Source: Poecilobothrus nobilitatus
Lineage: Eukaryota > Arthropoda > Insecta > Diptera > Dolichopodidae
Length of the DNA: 64,000 bases
Direction of reading: 5' to 3'
NCBI GenBank assembly: GCA_947095535.1
Contig: OX352773.1
Location: 261,849,590 to 261,913,589 of the forward strand
The position numbers and the translations under genes were made by a program. Below the pieces are notes generated by a model. That model saw only the letters and a list, made by a program, of their open reading frames with translations, was not told where the DNA came from and ran no database searches. Positions 35,493 through 47,552 of this stretch are shown here, in pieces; position 1 is the stretch's first letter, and every line of letters starts with the position of its first letter.

Positions 35493-36546
35493 CGCGCATT
35501 TTCCAAAAGAGAATACAAACTGTTTACAATTGTGACCAAAACTTGAAAATTTTCCTAGAATTTCATATAAGAAAAAAATGTGAAAAATAAAGAGATGCTA
35601 GTTTTAATATTGTTTTATAGGGGTACGAAAAGCTCCGTTCTTCTAGCATGTTTAAATTGTAAAACTCTTACGCAGAACTTGAGATATATACATTTGAAAA
35701 TAGGGCTTTTTTGCAATTTTTAAGGGCTGTAACTCCGTAAGACTATATAACTAAGAGGAATCGTTAACAGACGTAAAAATATATTACTGGAGCTTTACCG
35801 ACAAAAAGTTTGTCCAGCTACCGAAGTTATAGGTGTCTAAATTTGCAATTCTTGAGCCCTAATAGCTCATAATTAGGGGATGGTATAAAAATATTTTCAA
35901 CGGAAACTTATACTAATTCCAAAATTTCTTTCTTTTCTTAAAATTTCAAGTTCCTATCTAAAAGGGTGCAAAAGGAAGAAAAATGTACCAAAGGAAAATG
36001 TAGCAAAGAAAAAAATGTATAAAAGAAGAAAAATGTATCAAAATTTTGTTTCCGTATAAAGGTAGATTTTTTTTTTAAAAGTGAACAGGGAATTACACAG
36101 CCTTTCCTTTTCAGGATAAAAATGTCGTAAGGGGGAATAACTCTTACGACTTGTGTTGGATTCGAACGCATATTCCCCTCGGTGTTTACGGCGTATTTAT
36201 TACGCTTTTACCCACTATGCCACCGAGGTCCCATAAAGGTAAATTTAAATACCAAATTTTAAAAAATGTATAATTTTGATATTGATTTATAAAAGTAAAA
36301 AATGTTCTGTCGAATAACGTTTTTAAACTGATAAAATTTTAAGCACAACTTGAGATATACATATTTAAAAATAGAGCTTTTTTAAAGTTTGAGTTTGAGC
36401 TTTTTGTTAAGGCTTTATGAGATCTCTCCATGCTTAACATTTCATTGCTTTATCTTTAAAGATGTAGAAGTTTTGTAAACAGAGGAAAGGACGGAGTGAA
36501 ACTAATATGCACATTTCTATAAATTCTTTTTTTGAAATGTGCTAAA
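35493..36546 (+). repeat. Repeat family B, copy 2, interrupted by a SINE
   Basis: The left end GCGCGCATTTTCCAAAAGAG is followed by ATACAAACTGTTTACAATTGTG. The interior matches other family B copies: AACTTGAGATATA, GGGCTGTAACTCCGTAA, GAGCCCTAATAGCTCATAAT and AAGTTCCTATCTAAAAGGGTG. The right end carries GTTTTGTAAACAGAGGAAAGGACGG and a terminal hairpin GCACATTTC...GAAATGTGC. A minus-strand SINE sits at 36065-36232; without it the element is continuous. Confidence 0.65.
36065..36232 (-). mobile_element. tRNA-derived SINE family S, copy 2, nested in family B
   Basis: On the minus strand it starts GGGACCTCGGTGGCATAGTG (A-box GGCATAGTGGGTAAAAGCG), has the B-box GCGTTCGAATCCAAC, then CGTAAGAGTTATTCCCCC and GAAAAGGAAAGGCTGTGTAA, and ends in an A-run. 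It is flanked by a perfect 9-bp target duplication ATAAAGGTA (36056-36064 and 36233-36241). Uninterrupted family B copies at 10.69 and 63.0 kb show the equivalent empty site, so the insertion is certain. Confidence 0.9.
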
Positions 36547-37084
36547 ACCATTTTTAAGTGGTTAGAAATATTTTTATGTCTGACCATTTATTTTTCGAAT
36601 TATTTTAGTAACCTTTTATTTACTAATCCATGACCTTTTATTTATTATGTTATGGTTCATAAATATTAGAAAATTCTTATAACTTAAAATTTAGGTTTGA
36701 TTTCTCATATAGAATAATTCTCTTTGATACGATTTAAATTTAACCAACTAAAACTTATAACTTCCTTTTAATAAAAAACTTTCCTAAAACAATGGAACGA
36801 AGCATTTAATTTAATTGAAGATTTTTTGGATTTAAAAAGCAGAAGCAGATTTCGATTAGTTTTGATCAATTAGAGCACTACAATATAATAATGTGATTGG
36901 TATATTTCTGGTATTAAAATATAATTTTGTTATATCTGTTAAGAAGAAATTTTATTTTTAAATCTGAAAGCTTTAGAATCGATTATGTCCTTTGCCTCTA
37001 TTTTATAAAATCGATATCAGACTTCCATTTCTCAAGTTGTGAATTTTTATCGAATTCAAATTTTTTTTCTTGCATTTTTGTACG

Positions 37085-37335
37085 GTGGAAAACATTGAAA
37101 GTTACTCAAAGAACTACACGAGCTTCCTCTTGGTAGTGTTGCACTTTAACTAACTAAAACCACCCTTTTTAAACTCAATATTACAAGATCCTTCCTAAAG
37201 ATCTTGTAATATATAGTAACATAATATACAGTTTGGTTTTGGGGATATGAAGACACGGCATAAGGATAAAGGTAGGATGCATGTTTTTGTGAAGTGTAAT
37301 TTGGATTATGAAGTATGAAGGATGAATATAACGGT
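37085..37335 (+). repeat. Dispersed repeat family R, copy 2
   Basis: Landmarks matching the copy at 2.8 kb are AGTGTTGCACTTTAACTAAC, AAAACCACCC, ATACAGTTTGGTTTTGGG, GGATAAAGG and ATTATGAAGTATGAAGGATG. It also holds a local hairpin ATTACAAGATC-CTTCCTAAA-GATCTTGTAAT at about 37180-37211. It is non-coding. Confidence 0.5.
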
Positions 37336-37961
37336 ATATTTAAATGTAGTATTTATAAAATAGTATTATCAATTTTATGAAAATTATTAAATTCAATCAA
37401 TTCCACGCCAAAAACTTTCTAAATTAACTTTTAAAAATTATAATTACTGATCTATAGTTACTTAAGATAATTTAGTTTCAAAAATTATTTAGACACTAAG
37501 GACTAAAAATAAATTAGGTTAATTAGCTCAAATTTGTTTAAGCAATTAAAATCATTTTGAATTCCTAAAGAACGGAACACCTTTGACATGAAATCCTTTT
37601 TATTTATTTGAAGAAAAAAGTTCTAAAAGTTTCGTAAAATGTTTTAACGATTTAAATTTTACTTTCTTATAAATTAAAAAAAAAATCGAAGGAAACAAAA
37701 AAAAATATAAATATTTTATATAATATGTATTCTTTAGGCAATAAATTTCTTCCGAATTTCTAAATCACTTTTTATTATATTATTTTTTGTTTCCCATGTC
37801 AATTACAGGGAGTTTATGTTATCATATAATATGACATTGAAACTGAGAATGTGTAAAGTATATATAAAGACAAAAAAAAAATGTGATAGGTTTCTTAATA
37901 TTCATAGAATTTACGGAAAATAGTTGTTTTGTTTCTCTTTTCATTTCAATAGAAAAATGTA

Positions 37962-38360
37962 CAGAGTGTCTTTAAAATTATGTGTATCAAAATATCATGT
38001 TTTCCGTTATAGAAGGAAAATTTACCTTCAAAGGTATTCTACCGCTGGTTTTGCTTGTTCATAATGCTTTAGAAGGCAATTGTAATAAATTTTCAAAATT
38101 TTATACTCTAATTTTTATATTTCTGATTTTATAGACACAAAACTAAACCTTTGGAAGTGAAAAATTTTCTTCAAAATATTCTTTTAAAAATCATAGATAT
38201 CTTGGAAACGGTTGAGAAAGAACTTAAGATTTGAAGACAATTTTTTGTTTCTTTTGACCTTCTGAATTAGAAGAAGAGCAGTTCAATATAAGACTTATCG
38301 CTGAACACCTTTTATATAATATCATATTTTTCTTTGTCAGTTTATTTTTAAGACACTCTG
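37962..38360. mobile_element. TA-flanked MITE with CAGAGTGTCTT ends, 399 bp
   Basis: The left end is CAGAGTGTCTTTAAAATTA. The right end on the other strand is CAGAGTGTCTTAAAAATAA. TA flanks both sides. Inverted similarity extends discontinuously inward (AAAGGTATTC/AAAGGTGTTC; TTAGAAGGCAATTGT/TCAGAAGGTCAAAAG). The terminal CAG.GTGTCT sequence resembles the 13.2 kb MITE, so both could use related Tc1/mariner-type transposases. No gene lies inside. Confidence 0.65.
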
Positions 38361-39129
38361 TATAGAAAAATATTTCGAAAAAAACTATAGATACAATGAT
38401 AAAATAAGAAAATAAAAATTATGTTTTTTTTTCAAATAAATTTAAAAAGCTGGTAGGCAAGTTGTAATATTTATGAGTTATATGTAGTCAACCTGATATA
38501 CAATCATATGAATGAATCTGACAAATATAAATTAAAATAATTTCCGTTGCTTGACATATTATTTCAAAATTTTCTATTGTTTAATATTTTTATACACAAG
38601 AATATGAGATGTAGTATTTACTTACAGCATACCTTAAAAAGTTGTTCAAGAAAGGTATTATGAATGTGTGTGATTTAGAACTAAATGTATTAAGTAAAAC
38701 TCAAAGAACTGTATTTGAACAAAAAAGAAAATTGAGAATATTTTGAAAAATTAGGAGAGGATAAGAAAAAACCAAAACACGTTTGATTAATAAATGCATT
38801 ATAAAGTTATCGGAGTAGTTATTTAAGTATTTCAAGCATTTAATTATGGTATTTTGCTTTTATGGCATTTGTAGCAATAAAAGGTTGTTTGAATAAAAAC
38901 AATGGATGTTAGGTGTCGTATTATCAAGTCTTATGCCGCTTTTAACTTACATTTTTTTAAAATTATAATGCAGAATAAATTTATATCATTCCTATTGTAA
39001 ATTAGTGATGAGTGGTAGAAAAAAGTAAGTTTTTACAGAATATTACAGTCTTATCGGTATTATCAAAGTTTTAAATTTTAAATGAAAAAAAAATAGGATA
39101 TCTAATCTATACTAATATCTTTAATCAAG

Positions 39130-39330
39130 CCTAATCTTAAGTTTAGATTTTGCAGAGAAATTGAAGCGATAGAGTGGGTGGGACACTTTCTCTGCACCTG
39201 TATCTTGTCTGTCAAGAAAAAGTAAATTTTCAAGGTTCCAGGGTTTAGGTATACTCTCTAACAAGGATCTGCGAAACCTTCAAAGCTTCTTTCGTCAGAG
39301 TGCTGTCATCGTGGCATAAATATAGGGGAA
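39130..39330 (+). pseudogene. LINE ORF2 C-terminal relic, second copy
   Basis: 39130-39210 translates to a stretch containing FRFCREIEAIEWVGHFLCTC, the same Cys/His tail as the 5.5 kb relic (CRFC...HFLC). A stop follows within 10 codons, after which other frames hold LINE-like remnants such as YTLSNKDLRNLQSFF. It is clearly dead and heavily diverged. Both relics probably come from one LINE lineage, a candidate source of the enzymes that moved the SINEs. Confidence 0.6.
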
Positions 39331-41939
39331 ATAAACTGTAACTCTAGGCAAATAAGTTCTCTAATGTTGTGAAGATACATTATGGAGCTATAGAATTTAG
39401 TGACTACAAATGCCTTAACTCAGTCTTCATCATTAAAAAACTAAAATAACGGTATCCTTAATAAATAATTTTATGATTTAAAATAATAGATCTTAAAATT
39501 ATATGGAACAACATATTTGTAATGTACCTATTGTACAAGAATAAACTGTTTTTAATAGCTTGTAATAATAAAATTTAAAATAATTGTCTTTATATGTATT
39601 TAAATATTATCATACATTAAATTTGTTTGTATTTCAAGACAATTTTAAAAGAACTAGAAACTCAAGTATTAACAAAAATGTCAAAAAAGGCATATTATGA
39701 GAAAATTATTTTGTAACATAACAAATTTATTTACAAAATATTATATATTATTTTTATGATATTTATACAATGTCTTAAGAGTTTAAATTTCAAAGGTTCT
39801 TGTTATTTATTAATTTAATTTTTTTTTTTTTGTTGTTATTTAAGGTATTCTTAAATATTCAAGGTACTTAGAAAATGGACGTGTACAGAATTTTTAATTA
39901 ATTTAAATATTTATTTTAAAGATTACATTTTGCAAATGTTAGTAATTTTAATTTTTCAGGGTAATTTAAGGACATTATTTGTATTCTTCATAAAATTAAT
40001 CTTTTTAAAAATGTTAAATTGATTAGAATTTTTTAAATAAATAAAGTATTAATTGTAAATTTTCATTTCTTTAAAATTGAGATTCTTTGAGTTTTATTTT
40101 ATACATTATACATTTCTTATGCATTATTTTGGAATGGAAACTTTTCAAAGCTTAAACAAAATCCAAATTTGAATTTTTTTAATTTAAAATTAAAAAAAAA
40201 AATTAAAATTAATAATTCTTTTATAGGTTTATGTAACTTTAACTATAATGCAGTGTAGAAGTAGTGTAGAAGTTAAAACAGTCGACCTTAGTGTTACAAT
40301 TTATTTATTTATTGTACATATTTTACATAATATTACATATAAAATAGAATAAGGTAACATCTAATATCAATATGAGTAACACCATCAGTATGTAAAAGCT
40401 TTTATTTATATTATTTACAGTTTTTTATTATAAATTTTAAAGATTCAGTATAATTGCCTACTTTCAGGGGTAAAGAGAATGTTTTCATATAAAAACATAC
40501 AAAAATATTAAAATTTCTGGCAAAGAATGAAAATTATTACCGGAAAATATTTAAATTTCTTTTAATAGAAGTTTTTATGGCACTTAATGTTACAATTGCA
40601 TCGGCAAAAAATGATGGTAAGTAAAAGTAAAATAAAATGAATTTGAATCCTAAATATGTTTCCTCAAGCAATTTAGTACGATAAAAATTGCTATTTGATT
40701 TTCAAAATATTATAAATTTTGCCGAATCATGAACTGTTGTTCTCAATGATTAATTTTTTTCTTTTTCTTTGTTTTTTTTTTTTGTTTATGTTATGATTAA
40801 TTATTTAATTTAACAAAAAAAAAAAAAAATTTTTTCTATTAAATACTTTTTATTTTTTTAGTTTTTGTAAAAACTTGTTCAAGGTGACTTCCTTCTATTT
40901 AAAAAAAAAATATAAACCGTTATTTTACTGTATTACATATTTCTTTTTTCAGGGGAAAATCGCAAAAAAAAAAAAAAAAGAAAATCAGTTGAATTTTACA
41001 CTTTTTCTAAGTCAATAAATTGTCAAAAGCAAAAGTTTTTGAAATGGGTATTTAAGAAATTGGTAGTTTATATTTGTATATATGTTTGTATTAATAGATA
41101 TATGGTATAACAGTACTTTCAAATTTTATAAATAAATATAGTCTCCCTGACATCAAAAACTTCTTTCGAAAGGATATACATCCCTTTTATTTTACTTAAT
41201 ATAACATGTCAGCAAATAAATGTAGAAACTTCAATTTGAGATTGAAGGTGTGTATGTATGAATGTGTCAAAGATGATGTTGCAACAATTTTTAAAGTGTT
41301 ATATTATATATATATGACTTGTATGTATGTCTGTATATTGAGAAACAGTCTGTATGTTATATTAGTTTTTTCGTTTAACTTTTCATAGTAAGAAAAAAAA
41401 GAAAAAAAAGTTTATTTTCATTTTTAGAAACAAAAAAAAACAACGAAACTTGTAAACTTGTGTCATGAATTTTCACCTCAATTGCAACAGTTTTTTTAAT
41501 GGTTTAATGACTTAACAGTTATAAATTAAAAATAAGGGTTAATGTTTTTTACACAGTAGCTATATTTATATTTCTTTTATTTCAAGTACCTTTAAAATAA
41601 TTTTTTATATAAAAAAAAATAAAAATTTTAATTAGTGTTGGTATATATAATTGATTGTTTACATCAAAATATCCCATTAATAATTAATTATTATAAATTT
41701 AATTATCATGAATTTTACAAAATCTAACATTTACCTAGCATATCACCTTTTAGAATAAGTGATTAGAACTATCCGTAATCAAAATACACTAGGAAATAAG
41801 TAAATATAATATTAATAACCGAAAATTATAAAGATTATTGTAGAAAAAGTAGAAGAAAAAAGAAGTATGTGAAATCAATGATTTTTAATGTCGCATATTT
41901 TCAAAAATATGTTAAAAACTTAGATTGTATTTCATTGGC
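39331..41939. other. AT-rich non-coding DNA, nothing identified
   Basis: Simple AT sequence with homopolymers. The stretch 38361-39129 upstream of the LINE relic is the same. Confidence 0.6.
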
Positions 41940-42640
41940 TCCACATTAATTTTTCGCGCAGCCTTCTTTGAGTAAGAAAAAATTGAAAAAATTCAAAAGA
42001 AACTTTCTTCAATTTTAAGGAAACGGTATATAGTTAAGAAAACCGATTAACATATAAATGTATAATATTACAACTTTAATTTTTATGGCTTAATTATGAC
42101 AAATTTGTACAGGTTTTCAAGTTTCAGGTGCCTAAAAATAGTGAATTTTTAACAATTTTTCATCATTAATACTCTTAAACATATGGATATATATGGGGTA
42201 TTCTGGGGTAACTTACGTTAATTCTCAAAAATTAGGCTTATTTCAAAATTTTATAAAATTATGGTTTTACATAACATTTAAACATCTAACATAGCAATAA
42301 AATTATTTAATTTTTATATTCATTTTATAAAGCTTAAAAAATTTGCTGTTGTTTTTGACATTTTTAGATAGTAGAACTTAAGATATAAACATTTGAAAAT
42401 AAGGCTTTTACCAACTTTGAGCGACCTCATAAAAACTTGTTCAACAACATTAATTTTTTTATGAGATCTATCCAGGTTAAAATTTCATTGCTTCTTAAAA
42501 TCTCAGTCTTAAATTTTAAGCTAATTTTAAACCGCATATAGAAGTTTTGTAAATATACGGATGGATGGAGGGATGAACGGACGTAAGAACGAACAAAATA
42601 AAACTAATAAATATATATTTCAGGAAATTTTAGGAAAATC
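41940..42640 (+). repeat. Repeat family B, copy 3
   Basis: Shared landmarks are CTTCAATTTTAAGGAAAC, TAAGAAAACCGATTAACATA, AACTTAAGATATAAACATTT, ATGAGATCTATCCAGGTTAA, GAAGTTTTGTAAATATACGG and a decayed GGATGGATGG/GAACGGACG tract, then AAACTAATAAATATATATTT. The left border is vague because the CACATTTT end motif is decayed. It is non-coding. Confidence 0.5.
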
Positions 42641-43084
42641 TTCTAAAAAGTTTTTTTTTATTACTTTTTTACCTTTGTTATTGAGTTTTCTGCTATACAT
42701 TTTTTTGTATTTCAATTATCATTTTTCATAATAGGTAATTAAAAATGATATGTTAATAATTAAAAGTGATTGTGTCCAAAAATCGAGATTTTATATTTAA
42801 ATTCTGTTTCTTTTTTATCTGTGTAATTAAAATCATTGTTTTGTAAAATAATATTAATTACGAAACTCTACTAAAATATTTCTGATTTGTCCTATACATT
42901 TAAAACTATTTGCCCATGCAGAGATCATTTCTCTAAAATTGAAAACTTTCTTAAGTGTAATATCCAATAATTTCTGACCTTATTTAATTATATCGAATCT
43001 AACATCTCTTTAAAACACTTAAAATTCTTTTAGTTGTCAAAATTCCTATCTCCCAATTGATTTATATGATTTCATATGACAACT

Positions 43085-43278
43085 AAGGGGCCTCGATGGC
43101 CTAGTGGGTAAGAGCGTATAAAATACGCTTGTAAATACCGAAGGAGTGTGGGTTCGAATCCCACACACTTCGTAAGAGTAATTCCCCCTTACGACATGTA
43201 GAGCTACAGCTGAACAGGGAAGGCTGTATAATTTCCTTATTACATTTATGTGGCAGGGAAATGAACAAGAAAAAAAAA
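43085..43278 (+). mobile_element. tRNA-derived SINE family S, copy 3 (best preserved)
   Basis: The start AAGGGGCCTCGATGGCCTAG leads into A-box TGGCCTAGTGGGTAAGAGCG, B-box GGGTTCGAATCCCAC, the tail CTTCGTAAGAG, AGAGCTACAGCTGAACAGGG, AGGCTGTATAATTTCC and TTATGTGGCAGGGAAATG, and a 3' A-run. A perfect 11-bp target duplication ATATGACAACT flanks it (43074-43084 and 43279-43289). This copy is the best guide to the family consensus, about 190 bp. Confidence 0.9.
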
Positions 43279-43400
43279 ATATGACAACTTCTATTTTTAT
43301 TTGTTATAGTCATATCCAAAAATTTGCGTTTGCGTATGAAATTTTAGAAAAAAAATTTCATTTACATAATTCAAAAAAAAATAAAATTCCACTTAAAAAA

Positions 43401-43569
43401 TGTAGGTGTCCTAGTAGATAAGAGCGTATGACGCTGTAAACACCGAGGGAGTGTGGGTTCGAATCTCACACACGTTGTAAGAATAATTTTTCCTTACGAC
43501 ATTTACAGCTACGCCTGAAAAGGAAAGGCAGGAGAATAAATTAAAAAGGGGCTGAACTGAAAAAAAAAA
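43401..43569 (+). mobile_element. tRNA-derived SINE family S, copy 4
   Basis: It has A-box TGTCCTAGTAGATAAGAGCG, B-box GGGTTCGAATCTCAC, CACGTTGTAAGAATAAT, TTTACAGCTACGCCTGAAAA and AAAGGCAGGAG, then a poly(A). The distal TGTGGCAGGG segment is missing and the first bases are eroded, so it is a shortened copy. It lies about 120 bases downstream of copy 3 in the same orientation; no clear target duplication was found. Confidence 0.75.
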
Positions 43570-43609
43570 TTCAAAAATTCAAAATTTAATAGTTACCCCC
43601 ATGCCTTTA

Positions 43610-43775
43610 AATAATGCCCCACGGCTAACTATAAAATCCCTCCTAATAATTTATTTTACATTTATATTACATCAAAATACTTAATATCACCATCACCATC
43701 CTTAAAACCCCACTAAACAAATAATTGAGAGCCTGATTTTATAATCAACTATAAAATCTCATCTATTTATTTATT
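43610..43775. repeat. Repeat family P, inverted fragments
   Basis: CTAACTATAAAATCCCTCCT is the reverse complement of a block at about 56.03 kb (AGGAGGGATTTTATAGTTG). A second related block, TGATTTTATAATCAACTATA, follows at about 43733. It is non-coding. Confidence 0.4.
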
Positions 43776-45224
43776 TTTACATACATATTTGAACAACAAG
43801 GTATTTAATATAGGGAGGGCTGCCAAATTCCAAAATACTTCCAAACTTTAAAATTAAGCTCTTAAATTTTGTTGAATTTTTTTTTGTAATTTTTTTTGGA
43901 ATTAATTTTTTTCATTGTTTGGAATTTTGTAACTGTGCAATGTTATTTTTGGTATTATGACACCACCCCAAAAATTTGACATATATCTAAGGTTTTAAAT
44001 CAATTACAAAAAAAGATATGGCAACATATTCAAAAATATTGTTATTCACAAAAGTGCATATAAAACTGAAATATTAAAATCTTGAAATTGAATGATTCTT
44101 GCCCTGGATCAAACAAGATATCACTTCATTTGTTAGTATTATTTTGTTAGTATCTATTGTAAACCCATAAAAATAAAAATACATTTTAATTACTTAATTT
44201 AGTTACTTCTTTCTAAAGACATATTTGTTTTTCTTTTTATTTTTATTTCTACCACCAAACATATTGAACAAAACATTCATTCTATTAAAGTTAATCAAAA
44301 ATTTTTTTTTTTTTTTTCCAAAACAAATCGCCAAAAATTAAAAAAAAAAAAAAAATTCAAATATAAACAAATAAAAAATTTCATATACGGTCGGATTGAT
44401 TTATGAATATTACTTTTACGGGTGGTATTTGCAAAATGATCATTTTTTTTCAACAGATCTCACCTTACATTATTAATAACAGGGGGTGATGGTATTTTCT
44501 AAATTTTAAAACATTATTAACTATTACAAAAAGTTTTTTTTTTTTTTTTTTTAATTTCTTAATTGTTTTTCTAAATAGAAAACAATAAACAATTAAAAAA
44601 AAACAAATAATAATTTCGGAAAACAACAATTTTATTTCGGTATCTTTTTTTCACTCAAATATTCATGAAAATCTGTTGTTACGTTTAAAATTGTTCTATT
44701 TCATAAAATCTATAAATTTTGACTTCGAAAATACAGTTTAAAGTAAAAATATAAGAACACACTCTTTTATTTTTCATTTATTCTATGTCCTTATATTTGT
44801 ATATAAAAAATTATTTTAACCTTCAAATTGGTTGTTCTTATGATTCTTACGCTAATTATTAAAGCTTTGAAAAATTCTTTCCACATGTAAGTATTATTTT
44901 GTCTTATTATAGATTTTTACTATTTGGAATTTTTATTTTTCCCTTTGTTGCCCTTTGTCGGCCTAATATTTGTGTGTGTAGATACAGTAAAACAGTTCTT
45001 TGAAATTTTATAAGTGTATAGACTATGGATAAATATTTCGAAAGAATAAATATCCCTTTTATCAGGATTGCGTCATACGATATAGAAGACAATTTTTGAT
45101 TCTTCAGTAGATGAATAATTTAAACGACCTCCATCAGTGCAATCGAACTATAGTATTTTAGGATTCTTAACTTTAGTATAATATATTAATAAAATTTCTA
45201 AAGTGATACTTTCCGGAAGTTTTG
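43776..45224. other. AT-rich non-coding DNA, nothing identified
   Basis: Poly(T)/poly(A)-rich sequence without a recognisable gene or repeat family. 45446-46308 and 47811-48486 are similar. Confidence 0.6.
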
Positions 45225-45445
45225 GACTTTAATCAACCCTCAAAACCCAACCCAAAAATAACCCTCTTTTCAACCAAACTTTAGATCTTTAATACGAATG
45301 AATGCACAGATTGGTTTATGAGATAGGAATGTAGATAGAATTCTTGGAAAGAAAAGGGTAAATGAAAATTTAGGATTACGCAAGATGGAGTGCGGAAAAT
45401 CGAAGGGATATTTTGAAGAAAGATGTTAGGCTTTTAGGATTCTTT
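45225..45445 (+). repeat. Dispersed repeat family R, copy 3 (5'-shortened)
   Basis: ACCAAACTTTAGATCTTTAA, CAGATTGGTTTATGAGATAG, AGGATTACGCAAGATGGAG and TATTTTGAAGAAAGATGTTA align with the second half of the copies at 2.8 and 47.6 kb. The upstream half is not recognisable. Confidence 0.45.
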
Positions 45446-46308
45446 CATTGATTTGTTTTTATGGTTTTGCTTAAGAAATGAAAAGTCCTTATTTATTCTT
45501 TAAACTTTTTCACTTTTATTAACAATTTTTGAGTGATGATAGAATAATAAAAAATATGTTGAAGTGTTTTTATTATTTTAACCGTAACTGTATTTTTTAA
45601 TTACACTTACGAATTGGTTTTTGTTTTATTTGTAAAAATTTCAGGATTCAGAAGGAGCATATAAAACACTAAAAACTATTATTAAAAAATTAATTAAGAA
45701 AAAAAAAAAAAAAAGTAATTAATGATTTTTAAAGTAATTAAAGAAAAAAAAAATTATATTTTTAGTAGAATAAAACAAGGCATTCCCCTGTAGTGAAATA
45801 ATATTATTTTAATTAAAATATAATTTTTTTTTTTTTTTTCAATTTTTTTAAATGTTTATAATTAAATGATTATTATAAATTTTAAATTATTTTTATTTTT
45901 TTTAATTCTTGTAATTTTTTTTTTCTTTTATAAATATCTTAAATATTTACTACCTTTTTTAAAATAATATTTGGAGTATTAAGCTTTTAAGAGTGATATC
46001 ATTCCATCTTTTAAAAAATATTTTTTTATTTTGTTTTGTAGAAAATTGTTTATGATTTGATTTTTCATTTTTAAATTAAATTTTTTTTTCAATTTTTAAA
46101 CCATTTTTTCTTTTATTTTGTTTTATTTTCGACCTCACGTAGATTTCTATTTTTAGAATATTTATTATCATTTCTTTTTATTCTCTATAATTCTTTTGAT
46201 TTCTATAAACTTTTGGAATTTCAAAGCAACTTATTTGAATACTTTCTAAATTTTTAATATTTTATCAAAAACTTAAATTTTGTACGTTTTTGATAAAATT
46301 TAAAAAAA

Positions 46309-47386
46309 ACGAGGAAGAATACAGTTGACTTTGTCAACTCTTAGATACACGTACGAACCGTTAGTATGTTCACAGCCTGTCACTTTGCTTACAATATTAT
46401 TTTTTTAATATTTTAGTATTTTAAAATAATTTGGGTGAATTTTATAATTTCTAGAACTTATGGGTTGTACATATATTCAAACTATATGTTTATATGTACA
46501 TTCTTCAAAAGCAGATTCTAACCTTTCACATAACGATTATCAATCCAAAACTTTTTCAAATATTCTATTGTACCATTAATACTAAGCGGTAAATATATAT
46601 TAAATTTACATAGTACAAAATAGTAAATATAATTTTAAATATTATATTATATTATATTTAAATATTCCATTGACAGAATAATTTCTTATAAGTACAATAA
46701 AATACATATATGTATGTAAATACGGTGCTATATAATATACATATATACTTTAACCGTTTAGAAGATAGAAGGGTTAAAGGATTTTGCAAAATTTGAGTTT
46801 CGCATAACGGTAAGTTAAGACACCGTATGCCACAAATATATATTTATTGTATATATACTTTTAAAGCTAATAAAAGTAGTAATCGTTTGGCGTTTTCAAA
46901 ATGAAGATATACCTTATACAACTTGTGCTATAACAAATTAAATATAGAGCTTTTTTGAACCTTTGGGGAGCTGTAGCTCCGTAACGGGTGAGGCTACAAA
47001 AAAAAGTTATTAAAAATAAAATTAATATTTTTGTGAGATCTATCAGCGGTTAAAATTTCATAGCTCTATTTCAAAAAAAAGTGGGGATCTAAAAGTTAGG
47101 TGTTCGAGAGCTACCCTAAGGCTTGGTCCAAACTCAACCAAAAAAAATAGGGAACCTACAAATTACTCCCAGAATATTTTGTGTAAATTTCATGATTCTA
47201 GCTTTGTTAGTTTTTGAGTTAGCGTGCTGACGGACGGACGGACGGACGGACGGACATGGCTCAAAAGTCTTAGAATTTTTTTCTGATCCGATCCATACCT
47301 TTGAAGGTATATCTAGCTCGATTATTTCGAGGTGTTACAAACGGAGGAGTAATTTTATTATACCCGATCCTATCGTACGGGTATAA
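46309..47386 (+). repeat. Composite repeat: family A ends (copy 3) with a family B segment inside
   Basis: The start ACGAGGAAGAATACAGTTG is followed by CTTTGTCAACTCTTAG. The distal part has GAGTTAGCGTGCTGACGGAC with a (CGGA)n tract (about 47230-47255), CCGATCCATACCTTTGAAGG, TTATTTCGAGGTGTTACAAA and the end hairpin TATACCCG...CGGGTATA (47359-47385). Between them, about 46780-47060 matches family B: CGCATAACGGTAAGTTAAGA, GAGCTGTAGCTCCGTAAC and GTGAGATCTATC. It is either a hybrid or a B insertion into A. Confidence 0.6.
47359..47385 (+). repeat. Family A 3' terminal hairpin
   Basis: TATACCCG and CGGGTATA form an 8-bp perfect stem with an 11-base loop, at the same place as the TATACCCT/AGGGTATA stem of the 60.4 kb copy. 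A stem-loop just before the 3' end is a hallmark of Helitrons, but the CTRR terminus is not evident here. Confidence 0.6.
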
Positions 47387-47552
47387 AAAAATTCTAGAAG
47401 GTATAAAAAATTGAATTTTAAATCCTTTGAATCTATTTCTGATTTTAGCTATAAAATATATGATTTAATTTGAATTACATATTTAACAATAAATCGGAAG
47501 ATAAATAGTTACAAGTTTTTGTTTTCAATTTATTTATTTTTTTTTTTTACAT

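Noticed and set aside
43101..43319. 72-codon minus-strand open frame
   Set aside because: It runs antisense through SINE copy 3, including the tRNA-like head and its target duplication.
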